A stretch of 64,000 nt of DNA from Anolis sagrei (GCF_037176765.1 NC_090025.1:163972822-164036821), one strand, 5' to 3'. Counted from the stretch's first letter, positions 22,765 through 55,700 are shown. Translations and numbers: made by a program. Notes: generated from the letters alone by a model not told the origin.

Positions 22765-22990
22765 AATAAACATCTTGGAATGTTACTGAAAATGAACTCA
22801 TATTAGTTTACTATCATTTTAAGAATTGTACTTTGTATCCATAGTTTCCAGATCAACCAGAGTTGTATTGGAAAATGGAAATTGTTTGTGCAGGAGGAAT
22901 GGTAGTCTTTATAAAGTTTTTAAAATTACACGAGTCTTGAAAGATTTATTTTGTTGAAAATTAAATGACTGTATTTCTGCTTTTAATAAA
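22765..22990 (+). other. DMC1: Candidate DMC1 polyadenylation signals
   Basis: AATAAA occurs at 22765-22770 and again at 22985-22990, 384 and 604 bases past the DMC1 stop codon. Either could end the mRNA; I cannot choose between them from sequence alone. Confidence 0.5.
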
Positions 22991-24130
22991 TACTAACAGT
23001 TGCCAGATTTTCCGTCTGTGAAAAGCCTTAAGCTACAAAATCTCATCCACCATGATATTCTATATGTTTGTCTCTAAAGACTGTTACTTGAAGGTGATGC
23101 TGAGTACCTCCAAACCCAGAAGAAGGGTTTAGCTATTAGTAAATGCACATGCCAGGTATCATGTTCTGCCTGTTCCCTTTTCTTCCTCTGGTGCAGTTTT
23201 AACAAGATTACGGCTATTTGCTTCCAATTTAAAGTAACTGCAACATATCCTTTTGTCCAAGCTTGGGCAATGTGTGAAGCTTGCTGAGTGGTTAGCACTA
23301 GTAGAGAAGGCTATAAGGACCCTGTAAAGTGTAAAACTATAAATCCAGGATTCTATACTACTAAGCTATAGAGGTTAAAGTTGTGACAAACTGCATCAAT
23401 TTCACATTAATTGCATTAATTCAAATCATCACCCAAAGAGTGATGATTTGAATTCCAGCTTCCTCAGTTTTAACTGTCCCAAACATTACACAGGTTATCC
23501 TTTATGGCAAAATATGTGTCTTCGTTGGCTGGCTTGTATAAAAAAGGTTTCTCCACGGCTTGATGAACCAAACATGGCACACATACCCTTCATTAGCCAA
23601 CTTAAAATAATTGAAGGGTTTGAACTATTAAAAAACCTACTCCTTTTGAGCCCAGAGGGAAAGAAAAGGAACAAAGCTGTTGCTAGGTGACATGTGTATG
23701 AGGGGAAGGGAGGAAGAAAAGGAGAGAAGGAAGAAAGTACCGGGAAAACTAGGAATCTCCACAGGCTTTTGGAAGCATGACCCTTTCGGAAATTAATTGG
23801 TTTTCACACTGTTTGGAAAGGCATGACCTTGTTAGAGATTATAACCTTTTTGTAAAGTATGATCTTCCTGAGAAGAGTTAAAAATATGCTTGAATCAGTC
23901 TTCTCCCTAGTAGTAAATATACACTAGTATTTATGCAAGGCAATTTAGGCTTCCTAGCTGTTAGGCTGATATACCTGGTTCTCTCTCTGAACTGTTAGGA
24001 ACAAAGATATGCCAATGCATCAATATAGCAGCTCATCGGAAGTGTTATTTTCAATAGCCCAAAAATATATCTACTTTCCCATAAAATATATTGCTTTTAA
24101 ATCATACTTTCAAGAGACCAAAAAATAAAG
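22991..24130. other. Intergenic; nothing recognised
   Basis: AT-rich sequence downstream of DMC1. A G/A-rich stretch lies near 23698-23745. No gene or classifiable repeat was found. Confidence 0.5.
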
Positions 24131-24149
24131 TAGTCTTTGTTAAAAGTTA

Positions 24150-25107
24150 ACATATTTTATTTACTTACAAACTTCATGTATTTAGCATACAGGTACATTG
24201 CTTATTGGTTTCATGTTAACTGAATTATATTTAAAACTGTACTATACTGTACATCTGCTGCAAACAGACTCATATATTAATTGACACCTCACTTCAGCAT
24301 ACTATCTACACTCCTGCTCTAACTGACATTTACTGTCTCAACTAACTTCTAACTCCCAACTGACTCGACGTTGTACCCCAGATAGAGTTCACCTTGCCAT
24401 TAGCACAAACCAGAAATCCAAAAGCAGTAGTAAAATACCAGTCGGATGAGAGCACATATAAAAAGGGGAAAATCCCCCAAAGGAGTAAGAAAGGCAAAAT
24501 CCAACAGATAATCAGAAAAGGTAGTCAATATATAAAAACCCAACCAAGCTGGTGAGGAGTAAAACACTTCAAAGGCAATAATCCAAATGGTACAGGAAAA
24601 CAAGAATCATAATATAAACATGAATCCAGAAAAACCATGGCTATAAGAACTTAAAACATGAATCAAAACACCCAGGAACCTGAACTGGAAACATGACTTG
24701 ACATCCTTACTATTAAGCAGCGTTGCCTGATCTGAACTCTCAATGAGACACTATCTAATTTAAGAGCTGCAAAACATGAAGGCATTTTTGACCTTGAGGT
24801 TCTGGCTTGTGAAACTTTGCCTGTGCATCTTTCTCAATTATTCTTTTGGATTTCCCGCACCTGATGTTTTTTTCCCTTAAGTTCCAGCCTGATATCCCTG
24901 TCTAACTCAACTGTTCTCTTGGATGAGCTATCTTGGTCTGCTAGGTCTTTATCAGGAGTTGCTATGCTCCTTGTGGGTGAAAGGTCTTCTCCCTGTCTGC
25001 TGGACTCCAAAACAGTTCCACTTTCAAACTCATTCACCACTCCCTCAGGCTCTGAAACCCCAATCCCCTCACCACAACACTCAAGCCTCAACTGACTTCT
25101 GACTTCT
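24150..25107 (-). other. Unclassified segment with an 85-codon open frame
   Basis: The minus strand is open at 25091-24834, giving an acidic, Ser-rich 85-aa product (GVSEPEGVVNEF..., VRELDR-like end) that I do not recognise. Similar 'aactgacttctaact' phrases lie on both sides of the L2-like insertion at 25112-26218, so this segment and 26219-26340 may be one older repeat split by that insertion. Confidence 0.3.
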
Positions 25108-25111
25108 CAAC

Positions 25112-26218
25112 TGTGGTGTTCCACAGGGTTCAGTCTTGTCCCTCATGTTGTTTAACATCTACATGAATGTGCTAGGTGAGATCATCTGGAGTTTTGGAGT
25201 TCAATGCCATCTGTACGCAGATGATGTCCAACTGCACTCCTTTCCACCAGATGCTAAGGAGGCTGCCCAGGTCGTGAACCAATGCCTAGCTGCTGTGACA
25301 GTCTGGATGAGGGCGAAAAATTTGAAGTTGAATCCAGACAAGACAGAGGTCCTCCTGGTCATTTGCAAGGATGGGGTTACATTCCCTCTGAAGGCGCAGG
25401 TTCGCAGCTTGGGAGTTCTCCTGGACTCATTGCTGAGCCTGGAGCTTCAGGTTTCGACGGTGACTAGGGGGGCTTTCGTACAATTAAAACTTGTGTGGCA
25501 GTTGCACCCATACCTTGGAAAGTCAGACTTGGCTATGGTGGTCCACGCTCTCTTTACATCCAGGATAGACTACTGCAATGCACTCTACATGGGGTTGCCT
25601 TTGAAGACTATTTGGAAGCTTCAAATAGTCCAACAAGAGGCAGCCAGGTTAATAACTTGGCACACAACTCCCATGTTACGTCAGCTCCACTGGCTGCCTG
25701 TTTGCTACCGGGCACAATTCAAAGTGCTGGCTTTGGCCTACAAAGCCCTAAACACCCTGGTCCAGTTTACCAGTCTGAATGCATCTCCCTTTATGAACCA
25801 ACATGAAGACTAAGATCTTCTGGGGAGGCCCCGCTCTTGGTCCTGCCTCTGTCACAGGCGTGTTTGGCGGGGATGAGAGAGAAGGCCTTCTCAGTTATTG
25901 CCACCCGGCTATGGAATTCCCTTCCTGATGAGATTAGATCAGCCCCCTCTCTTCTGTCCTTCAGAAAGATGCTAAAGACCTGGTTGTAGGACCAAGCCTT
26001 TGGGGCAGTGCAATGATGCAACAATAGGGAACTTCACTGACCAGGGCCAGCATGGTGTCTCGAGACGGTTTTGAACAGCTGATTTAAAAGTAGATATGAA
26101 TGATTTTAATGTTTGTGTATATTTATAGTTATTTTATGTCCCGGCATGGAATATTTGCTGTTGAGTCCCCTTCAGGGTGAGAAGGGTAGAATACAAATGT
26201 TTCAAAGAATAATAATAA
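25112..26218 (+). mobile_element. L2/CR1-like LINE, 3' half with RT fragment
   Basis: An open frame to 25813 encodes the second half of a reverse transcriptase: a GVPQGSVLS-like start with [18 protein letters not shown] (TAC at 25214), [10 protein letters not shown], and the C-terminal [10 protein letters not shown] and [17 protein letters not shown] blocks. The reading frame is then interrupted. A 3' UTR follows, ending 'gagtccccttcagggtgaga' and an AATAATAAT tail. 5'-truncated, intergenic between DMC1 and DDX17. Clade assignment between L2 and CR1 is uncertain. Confidence 0.8.
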
Positions 26219-26464
26219 TTCTAACTGACTTAACTGACTCCAACAGACTTCTGATTCAAACGCATTCTGAAATGGAGTCCCACTCTGAACACTCTAAGAA
26301 CAGGGTCACGTGATCTCTAGTCCCTCCCACAACCTCTAACAACATAGAGTTAAGGGCAAAACTGCATACCAATATATACATACAATATAGCCAGCAATCT
26401 CAATTATATACAAAAACAAATATCTAGTGTAGGAAACTGGTAGGAGATTGCTATTTTCAACATG

Positions 26465-26790
26465 TAGTGGGGGAAGGATAACAGAATAGAAAAAAGGTAT
26501 AAGAGAGGAGAGGAAAGTATGAGAAAGGAAGGAAGGAAGAAAGGAATGAAAGAAGGGCGGGAAGAAAGAAAAAAGTGAAGAGAAAGGAAAAAAGGAAGAG
26601 GGGAGGGGAGGATAGTAAAGAAAGGAAGAGAAGAAAGAAGCATGAGGGGGAAAAAAGGAAGAGCAAGCAAATAAAAGCGAAGATGTATGAGAAAAAGCAA
26701 GAGAAGAAGGAAAGGGAGATGGACAAGGCATATGAGGCAAAAGGAAGAAGAAAAGAAAAAGCCACAAAGAAAATGCAAATATATATGGGA
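26465..26790 (+). repeat. Purine-rich (GAA/GGAA) low-complexity tract
   Basis: About 320 bases almost wholly A and G, with irregular GGAA, GAAA and AGAG motifs. It produces spurious long open frames on both strands (Lys/Glu/Arg-rich one way, Phe/Ser/Leu-rich the other). Confidence 0.9.
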
Positions 26791-26792
26791 GT

Positions 26793-26912
26793 ATGTTGTC
26801 AAAGGCTTTGATGGCCGGAATCACTGGTTTGCTATGAATTTTCTGGGCAGTACAGCCCTGTTCCAGAAGCATTTTCTCTTGATGTTTCGCCCACATCTAT
26901 GGCAGGCACTAT
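26793..26912 (-). mobile_element. Penelope-like 3' tail fragment
   Basis: 'gtcaaaggctttgatggccg' through 'cccacatctatggcaggca': the tail in minus orientation, cut by the L2-like fragment that begins at 26921. Confidence 0.5.
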
Positions 26913-26920
26913 TTATTTAT

Positions 26921-27470
26921 TTTAATTATTTTGAATGTTTTTACCCTGCCCTTCTCAACCTCAACTCAGGGCAGCTTCCAACTGGCAACAATTCGATGCC
27001 GCATAATAAAATACAAAACACCAATAATTATAATAGTTAAAAGCATAAAAACATAAAACATTAAAACAATATACTTAGAGTCCACTGAGTTATTACCAGT
27101 CTGGTGGTCATTTAACTAGCTGTATACTATGATTGAGTACTCTGTTTAACTTATCCATAATCCATTTCCAAGCCATTGTCAACATTGTCAATTGTCATTT
27201 CTGCTTAATTACCCGAAGGCTTGGTCCCACATCCACGTTTTTATCTTCTTTCTAAAGGTGAGGAGGGATGATGATGACCTAATTTCCCCGGGGAGTGAAT
27301 TCCACAGGCGGGGGGCCACCACCGAGAAGGCCCTGTCCCTCATCTCCACCAAACGTGTTTGAGACAGAGGCGGGGCCGAGAGCAGAGCCTGCCCAGAAGA
27401 TCTTAAACTCCAAGGTGGGATGTAGGAGATACTTTCGGACAGGTACGCTGGACCAGAGCTGTATATTGTT
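26921..27470 (-). mobile_element. L2-like LINE 3' UTR
   Basis: Starts with the reverse-complement 3' end ('accctgcccttctcaacctc', 'agggcagcttccaactggca'), then A-rich sequence, then 'gggagtgaattccacaggcg' and 'accgagaaggccctgtccct'. These are blocks of the long 3' UTR of squamate L2-like elements. About 550 bp. Confidence 0.6.
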
Positions 27471-27718
27471 TTGAGGATGTGTACCTCACAATCTCTGAGG
27501 ATACCTAGAATAATAGAATCATACAGTTGGAAGAGACCTCATGGGCCATCCAGTCCAACCCCCTGCCAAGAAGCAGGAATATTGCATTCAAAGCACCCCC
27601 CAACTGATGGCCATCCAGCCTGTTTAAAAGCCTCCAAAGATGAGGGCAAAATGTCAGGAGAGAATGCTTCCAGAAAATTGCCATACAGCCCGGAAAACTC
27701 ACAGCAATCCAATATACA
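27471..27718. mobile_element. Penelope-like tail split by a CR1 3' end
   Basis: Tail sequence 'ctcacaatctctgaggatac' (27486-27505) resumes at about 27636 with 'ggcaaaatgtcaggagagaa' and runs to 27718 (+ orientation). Between them (27510-27635) is a CR1 3' end on the minus strand, 'taatagaatcatacagttgg' to 'gcctgtttaaaagcctccaa'. The CR1 therefore landed in an existing tail. Confidence 0.6.
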
Positions 27719-28079
27719 CAAGTAGGTTTTTTTAATTTCAGAAATTGATTGTGAAAAAAGCATTTTATTGCCATTGTTATTAGCATTATTAAAGAATCAG
27801 TCGTAGAAATAAAAAAAAACTTTACTTCAGCTGCGGATGAACTATACAAAAACCAAGTCTGAGTTCCTTAGAAACAAGGAGAAACCAGTCATCCTGGCTA
27901 CAGACACAAATATATAACTCGGCTGCTTTTTCTGGGATTGTTTCACTGATTGATGTATCAAAGCACATTAATAGCTAGACAGAAGTGAACTTAAATGTAC
28001 AGACTTTCTGTATTTTTGAAGGGCCAAACAGAGAAAGCTGGGGGTGAAGTCTCCATATCTTCCTTTGTGGCCTAAGTCT

Positions 28080-28703
28080 AAGAGAACAGTTCATTGTTCC
28101 ACAAAGCCGGTCCCGCCTCTTGCCTGTCCAGTTGGAAGTTAGTATTCTTTAAACAAAAATACGCTACAGAGAGTGCGGAGTTGTGCTCCTTCCCAGCAGT
28201 TCCTACGCCGGAAACTAGTTTCTTTACGCTAAAACCGGCACAGGGAGCTTACGCAGATTGCGGAGGCGGTTGTGTTTCTTCCGGGGTTCGATGATTCGAG
28301 AATAGGCAGAAAGGTGGCGTTAGCCTGGACTTTGTCAGCGTATCTTAGGGGCAACTTGGCGAAAGTGCCGTTGAATGCGCAATTAGCGCACAATTGGCTA
28401 TTCAGAGACGCGCTTTACGCAAGAGTGGGCTGGGCTGATAACGTAAAGTGAGGCGAGCTCGGGCGGCGGCGGCCATTTTGTGTCAGCAGGCCGGAGAAGA
28501 AAGACAGGGGAGGTTCTCCTCAGCGGCGCCTGGCTCGAGTCGGCCCGGAATTTGACCCCAAGCGCCTCTCGAGTCAAGGAAATAAAGCTCCGAAGGCTGC
28601 TTCTGAAAGGATTTAGACAGAAGCTGCTTGTTGGTTCCTTCGAGGCCGGCCTGTTGTCCTTTTCTCAACCCCCGCGCCGGCGACTGACTCTCGGCCTTCG
28701 AGG
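28080..28703 (+). promoter_or_regulatory. DDX17: DDX17 CpG-rich promoter and 5' UTR
   Basis: The only clearly CpG-rich stretch in the left half of the window, just upstream of the DDX17 start codon. GCCATTTTG at 28472-28480, preceded by GGCGGCGGC, matches the YY1-type element often found at start sites of TATA-less housekeeping genes. ETS-like TTCCGG/CCGGAA cores occur near 28210 and 28278. No TATA box is evident. Transcription probably starts near 28470-28490, giving a 5' UTR of about 220 bases. The start site is inferred. Confidence 0.7.
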
Positions 28704-48647
<19,944 letters not shown>

Positions 48648-50975
48648 ACCCATTTATTTTAGTGGTTGCCAGTCAAGATTTGCAATTTAAGATCCCTTTC
48701 TCCTTTTCCTCCCCACCTTCCCATTGTGATGTTTTCCCTGAGCAGGTTAAATGTAGAGCCACCCAAATTCTACCCATAGAGTCATCCCCAGTCCATATGA
48801 ATGATTTTGTTTTTAAAATTAGCATTGACTGGAAAAGTTAATTTTTACATATTTTGGCCTTGCATGTTGCAATCTAGAATGATTGTTTTCTTTCTCAAAA
48901 GGAAAATATTCTTAGAAGGCAGATACGTCCCAGTCCAATTGTCATTGTGTCTGAGGCTTGTGTATGAGAACTTGCTGCAGAGAGGACAACTTCTCCGTGC
49001 TGTAATCATCAAGAAAGCTGGTGCTAAGAGTGCTCCCTTAACAGAATATTAAAGGTGGTGTGATTTTTGCTTACTCTGTTTAACTTTGAGACTTTGTTTT
49101 CTACAACAATAATCAAACTGAAGCCTTGGGTTTAGCATAAGTGACACAACATGTGGTTATTCCAAACATCTGCTCTCCAGAAATAATATTAAAAGGAACA
49201 TTTAATTTGGTTTGCCTTTTTGCAACTCCTAAATGTCTTATCATCCCTTTGGAGAAAAGGATGCAAGAGTGTTGGATATGAGTGTCCCTTTCTGTTGTAA
49301 TGTACTTTCTCTTTAGGTTTAATCACAATATTGTATTTTTTTAATTAATTGGGTTTCTCTTTGGCTATTAAATTACTAGTAAGGGGATTTCACTTGGGAT
49401 TACAAAACCAATCTTGCTTCAAGTTTCTTTTGTTGGTTATGTTTGCACTTGAGCAAAATGGGGAGGGAGCGTCTTTTTAAAATACTTTGTATTGGCCAAG
49501 TTCAAAATATCAATATACTGATAAAATGTTTCACTTCTTTTGCATAACATCTTAAAGAATTCTTTTAATCTAAATGGAATCTGAACCCTTTTGGAGCTAC
49601 GTTCATATTCTGGTTTGAGTAGGGCTTTTTTGGCTTTTGAGTTGAATTTCTTCTGCTGTCTTTACACTCAGCTTTTACAGGTAGGTAGTATTGTAGGAAC
49701 TCTTAGGAAAGAATGGAACTGTAGTGAAACACTTCCATTCAATCTTAAACCCCCCCCCCCCTTCAAGCTAAGCAAGCTTTTAGATGAAGTGGGGATGGGA
49801 GAGGGTCAGGATAATTTCTTGAGTATTAAGGGTTATGTCTTGTGAGTCTTAGCAGAAGTGGTCATAATTTGCTTTCACGATGCACCTGCAATGTTCAGAG
49901 AGCTTGGCAAGAGATCACTTAAGTACTTTTTGAGAGACAGAATGTTTGGCTGAAGTGTTACCTTTTGTTTTTGTTTTGGTAAATGTATATAGTTTAATCA
50001 AATAAGACAGGCCTGTTAATACAATGTGGGTTTGGCTTATAAAAATGTATTTTTGATTTGTGTTCCTCAGACAACTGGGGAACAATAAGTCAGTTGAGTG
50101 TCTTCATGCAATATACAGGTAGGTTGTTGGCACAGACTATGGGAAGGAAACGTTTTCCAGGTATTTTTTTTAAAAAAAAAAATCCTCTTGCTTCACTTCT
50201 GTAATTGTCAGTTAGCAAAAGGAGAAGCCTGGTAAATTCAATGCTAAAAAAGATCAGAAAAGAACATTCATTTTCTGAACACTTCCTAATCTGTTTCCTC
50301 CCTGAAAACTATTGTGGAGCAATTTGCAGTTCATGCAGAATTTAATAACAAGCAAAGGGTATATGGGGAGAATGCATATTTTCCACTGTTCGTAGAGGAA
50401 TTTCAGGAAAATATTAGCCTTTAGCAATTTTTGCAGCCATAAAAATGTGGTGGGGCCTTGCAGTGCATTATTATAGGTTAACTGCAGCCCAGAAGCATTT
50501 CATGCTCAGCCAGGCAAAGTATGAGCCAACCATTGCATGCTCTGGGGCATATACTACTTGCAATCCACCTGGTGCGGCTTGGTTCCACTTACCACCTAAA
50601 GAGCCCTGCTGACAATGTGGTAATGTCTGTTATTTCCCTAGTAAGCATTTATAAAAACACCAATCCGTCTTTTCTTTCCTTCCAGATAAGTCATTTTGGA
50701 TGTTTTACCATTAAAACGTTTTAGATTCTGAACTTCAGAGGCTTCTCTGGGTGGGATCAGTGGTCACTTTCAACCCTTGCTGGTATTTTGAACACATTCC
50801 TGTTGTATTAACAAAGACTTGAATGGAGAGATTCATAGCTCTGTGGTGTTCAGGCACAGCATACTAAAAAGCTATGTTACTATTAGTTTGTAAATTGTCC
50901 TTTTGATACCATCTTGTTTTCTTTTGTAGGTATGAATAAAACACTGTTGTCAATAAAGTTTGGACTGTTGGTCTT
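48648..50975 (+). other. DDX17: DDX17 3' UTR and polyadenylation signals
   Basis: About 2.3 kb follow the stop codon without any recognised transposon. Two AATAAA signals lie close together at 50935-50940 and 50952-50957, then GT-rich 'tgttggtctttgtttttctt'. Cleavage is expected near 50970-50980. The lack of repeats over this length fits a constrained 3' UTR. Confidence 0.75.
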
Positions 50976-51089
50976 TGTTTTTCTTTTTTTCATTTAAAAC
51001 ATACATCTGTTTGAATGTCAGATATCGGGGTCCTTAGGGGTCCATATGGGGTATTTGTAACGTGGGTTTATAAATGATCTAAAATACTA

Positions 51090-51625
51090 AGAGCACACAA
51101 CTCCCATGTTGTGTCAGTTCCACTGGTTGCCAGTTTGTTACCGATCACAGTTCAAAATGCTAAATTTGGCCTATAAAGCCCTAAAAGGCCCTGACCCAAT
51201 CTACTAGTCCAAACCCATTTCCATCTATGAACCACCGCGGAGATTAAGATCTTCCAGGGAGGCTCTGCTCTCGGTCCCACCAAGGTCACAGGCGCACTTG
51301 GCGGGGACAAGAGAGAGCCTTCCCAGTTATTGCCCCTCAGCTATGGAACACCCTCCCTGATGCGATTAGATCAGCCCCTTCCATCCTGTCCTTCAGAAAG
51401 ATGGTAAAAACTTGGCTGTAGGACCAACCTTTGGGACAGTGCAATAAAGCAACCATAGGAAACAATGGTTTTAAAGTGGAAATAACTGATTTCAGTGTTT
51501 ATGTTTATAGTTTATTTATGTTCCGGCATTGGATGTTTGCCGTATATATGTTGTGCTCTGCCCTGAGTTCCCTTCGAGGTAAGAAGGGCGGATTATAAAT
51601 GTTATAAATAAATAAGTAAATAAAT
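51090..51625 (+). mobile_element. L2/CR1-like LINE 3' end
   Basis: Same family as 25112-26218: the coding remnant 'cacaactcccatgttgtgtc', 'agttccactggttgccagtt', then the 3' UTR ending 'ctgccctgagttcccttcga', 'aagggcggattataaatg' and an AATAAATAAGT tail. About 535 bp, 115 bp beyond the DDX17 mRNA end. Confidence 0.75.
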
Positions 51626-52202
51626 TGTGTGTAAGCAGGGAGGGCTGTGTTTGCTGTTTATGCTCAGTTTGTGTGCTTAAGACAAAAACACATTACATTC
51701 AAATTGAGAAGGGCCTCTTCAAATTCAGGGAATGGGCATTAAAATGGCAAATTAGGTTGATCTGAGCCGAGTGGCATTTTCATGGCAAAAAAGTTGATCT
51801 GTCTTGCTGTTTAAAAATGGGTCAATACTATGCTTGTAATTATATACTGCCTTTGAACAGCAGTAGAAAGAATCATGACGAGACTGCAAAAATACAATTT
51901 TACAGTTCTGGTCACTCCTGGACAAAGGAAATTGTAGAGCTACAAAGGAAGCAGAAAAATATTTTTCAGTACAATTTGGAATTGGAGCATTTCACTTATG
52001 AAATTTGATTTGGGGAGGGGGGTCAAAGCAAAGCTAGACATTACGGTCCAGACAGTTAAGCATAGTTTAGCAGGATTTCTCTTGTACTGGAACTGTTATT
52101 TCCAGTTGTCAGATATTCAGATAAATAAAAGAAAAACTGCGGATAGTGTGAACTTCAGTGCCATGAAATGGTGGTGTCTGTCTACTTTAAAAGTGGATAA
52201 TT
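51626..52202. other. Intergenic; nothing recognised
   Basis: No gene or repeat identified between the LINE fragment and the MITE that follows. Confidence 0.5.
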
Positions 52203-52606
52203 ATATACAGGTAGTTCCTGAGTTACAAACATCCAGTTTACAAATGACTCATAGTTAAGAACGGGGTAAGACAACAGAAAGTGAGAGAAATTACCCCTAG
52301 GAAGGGAAATTCACTCCTGAAAGAGTTATCACGGGGAAAATGTGTCTTTGCTGAAGCTCTGTCACCAATCCTTGTTTCAACAATAAGTATTTTAAAAAAT
52401 AAATCCAATTATAGGGACATAAAGTGAGGTGAAATCTGAATAAAGACACAGCAAATCAAACACCACAGGCTTGTTAACCTTTCCTTAGTATCCAAAACTA
52501 AAATGGATGCAGTATATTTTTGCCTGGAGTTAAACTTAAAAATGTTCCTGTTCTGATTTACATACAAAACCCATCTTGTTTGTAACTTGGGGACTGCCAT
52601 TGTTTA
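52203..52606. mobile_element. TA-flanked MITE, second copy
   Basis: Related to 14764-15183 in opposite orientation. The left end 'caggtagttcctgagttaca' is mirrored by the right end 'tgtaacttggggactgccat'. The shared interior includes a 'gagttaaacttaaaaatg'-like segment. Confidence 0.55.
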
Positions 52607-54122
52607 TAGAGGTAAATGTAATTGATACGTATCGCCTGCAGCATCGAAGGCAGAATGCCACTCTACAGCATTTACTGAAGAACAGGAAATAAAGGGCATC
52701 GTTGCACTCCTGTCTTGCTGGTGAGTGTGCCATAGGAAATGATGATCCTCTATGAGCAGAATACTGAGCTGAATAGGCCTTTGGACTGAGTCAGTAATTC
52801 TCTTTTGTACAAATCTTGGGTGGTCCTGGTGCTTTTGAACTTTTAAAATCCACAAGCCCTGATCAGCATGACCAGTGGCCCCAAATTGATAAGGAGGAAT
52901 TCACACATCCTGGGTTTTGCTTATTGCAGGTAGGAAGTCAGATAAAAACTCAAAAGGAAATTAAATTGACTCCTCCCAGCTCATCTTGCCTTTAGTTCTT
53001 TTTTCTGTCTGTTCCCCAGAGTAAGCATTTTTCTTTGCTCTATATTTTTTCATAGCTTTGTGGGGTTTTTTTGTTCTCTTGTGTCTCAGATTGGTTGGTT
53101 TTGTTTTGTTTTATCTGCTTTTGTTTTCTCTTTTGTATGCATTTTGTACAGCTTTCTTTACTCCCTTTCCTCTGCTATTGCGCAAGTTGGTAGAAAGGCC
53201 AAATTGGCCAAGTCTCTTTGTCTCTACCATCAACACAACACTCCTGTGCCCCCCCCCCCCAAAATAAGCCAATAAGCTTTCTGTTTCCAAGAGACTGAGG
53301 TAGACAGGAGGCCATTCTTGTGCCAGTGGGGGGGGGGGGGGGGCAGGCTTATCTAGTTTACAGGACAGTCCTATCTATGACAGCCCAATAGGTTCAACAG
53401 GTAAGACAGCTATCCAGCAGATCTAACTAGAAGCAATGCTCTGCTTCCAGGGGAATAGGGTTAAAGCCAAGTGCTCTACCAGCTGAAAGGATGGGCTTGA
53501 AGTTCTAACTGCTGATACATTTGATTTGACAACCAATTTCAAATTATTGGATTCTTGCACCAGGTTTCCTTTTATGGAGGAAACATGCAATTTGATGTGT
53601 ATGACTCCAGAGTCTCCTTTGTTTCTTCCCTTGCTTTCTTATGCTTGCCAGAGTAATTGGGAAGATGGGAGAAGAAAAAACTCAAGTAGCCTTCATGGTT
53701 TATCGTTGAAGATCATGATTTCCAAATTTACTACACCTTGCTCTGTATGCACCGTGGTGCTTTCCCCAGCAGGGGCTAATGCAGGGTCTTGTGGCTTGAC
53801 TATCCAGCTTGGAGACTGAATGGAGGACATTAAAGAAATTGGCTATCATTTTAATGTGTTTGTCATCAGATAAAACGTCACAAGGATTTACAAAGTCATT
53901 TGAAAAGAGTTGACAAGTTGCAAAACATGCTTCTCTGCAACGTGTCCTCATATCTTTATTTTCTGCAGAAAGGGACAATTTCTCATCCTGGAATGTTCCA
54001 TTAGTGTTGAAGCAGCAGATGAAGACACCCTTTGAGGAATTCCTCTACTTACCAACCCAGAGAATTATAGTTGGTTCTCCACATTTACAGGTTTAACAAT
54101 TCATTAATAGGAATATCTAGAT
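52607..54122. other. Intergenic; homopolymer runs only
   Basis: Poly-C at about 53250-53260 and poly-G at about 53329-53343. Some short open frames occur, but none has protein-like features or supporting splice sites that I trust. Confidence 0.5.
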
Positions 54123-54830
54123 CAGCGATTCTCAACCTTCCTAATGCCGCGGACCCTTAATACAGTTTCTCATGTGGTGACTCCCAACCATAAAATTATT
54201 TTTGTTGCTACTTCGTAACTAATTTTGCTACTGTTATGAATTGTTAAATGCTCAATACTCCCAGAATCGTTAAATGCCCAATACTCCCAAATCTGAATAC
54301 TGGTGGGGTTGGGGTGGGATTGATTTTGTCATTTGGGAGTTGTAGTTAACCTACGATCGAAGAGCATTCTGAACTTCACCAACTATGAAATTGAACCAAA
54401 CTTGGCACACAGAACTTTCATGACCAACAAAAAATACTGGAAGGGTTTGGTGGGCATTGATCTTGAGTTTTGGAGTTGGGAGTTCATCTACATCCAGGGA
54501 GCACTGTGGACTCAAACAGTGATGGAACTGGACCAAACTTGGCATGAATACTCAATATGGCCAGGTGTGAACACTGGTGGAGTTTGGGGGAAATAGATCT
54601 TGAAAATATACTTTTGGGAGTTGTAGATGGTGGGATTTATATTTTGCCTACAATCAAAGAGCATTCTGAACCCCACTGATAGAATTGGCCCAATCTTTCT
54701 ACACAGGACCCCCATGACCAACAGAAAGTACTGTTTTCTGATGGTCTTTGGCGACCCCTCTGACACTCCCTCATGATCTCCTATGCCCCCCCCCCCCCCA
54801 TGGGTCCTGATCTCCACGTTGAGAAACGCT
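54123..54830. mobile_element. SPIN-like hAT transposon, non-autonomous
   Basis: The left end 'cagcgattctcaaccttcct' and following 'ccataaaattatttttgttg' closely resemble the SPIN family of hAT elements. The right end 'gttgagaaacgct' is its inverted partner, preceded by 'ctttggcgacccctctgac'. The interior is a repeated, non-coding filler with 'ccaaacttggcacacag' phrases. About 708 bp, including a poly-C run. Confidence 0.65.
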
Positions 54831-55700
54831 TCTCTAGGTCCTGTGTGGGCAAAAGTTGACCACAAAGTTGCACTGGAGGACCTAAATACTCCTAGATCTT
54901 TTGGGTAAAAATAGCTTTCCTCCACACATAGTTTTTCTATTTCTGCTAGGGTTTCACATGCCTAACACCACCAAATACCTTGACTACCATGAAGGTTCGT
55001 TGTTGAGAGGAGGTATGTACCCTGTACTTAGGTGACAGCCTATTGTTTTCTTTAGGTTACAATGGTCTGTGAGACTTGTCCCCCTCTATTCTCTACTGAT
55101 TACTTTTTTTAGTGGAGTGTCTGCAGGCTTTGCTAAGATATGAACTGAATTCCAAGATTGCCGAGCTGGGAGGATTAACACCCCCCTCCCCCAATTTGAG
55201 GATTTGTGTGACTTTCTGTCTCAAGACAATGACAAACTCATGATGTGTGATTCCTCTCAATTATCAAGAATGTACCTTTGCAATAAGTAACTAGTGTAGA
55301 ATTCAACCAGGACAAACAGGGGCGGAGGGAGGGGGGATCAAAGGGTGAGACCATTGATTTACAGTACTGAAAGCTAAGAGTTTTACTTTAGATCAGGAAT
55401 GGGAATACAGCTCCCAGAATCTGTTCACATTGACAGGGCTATAGCTGTTGGGAATGGTAATTCAAGATCTGGTGGACTGCACAGTTGTTAGTCCTGCACA
55501 TTTGTTTTCCTGCTGAAGTCATCCAGGCATGCCAGACCTGCCTTCTGATCCTTCATTTCTGCTTCAGTCCAAACATCAATTTTGAGCATTTTTGTTAAGC
55601 TTTTTGTTAAGGTTTGACTCAAGTCTGATGTAGCCCAAATAAAATGTCACTTCTGAAATTATTTTCAACTGCATCAGCTTCGGAGCAGTAAAGAGGCATG
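54831..55700. other. Intergenic between DDX17 and KDELR3; nothing recognised
   Basis: No exon or repeat was identified before the KDELR3 polyadenylation signal. Confidence 0.5.

Noticed and set aside
26336-26896. Long overlapping open frames of 100-186 codons on both strands
   Set aside because: They arise from the purine-rich low-complexity tract; translations are monotonous Ser/Phe/Leu or Lys/Glu/Arg and no homologue is recognisable.
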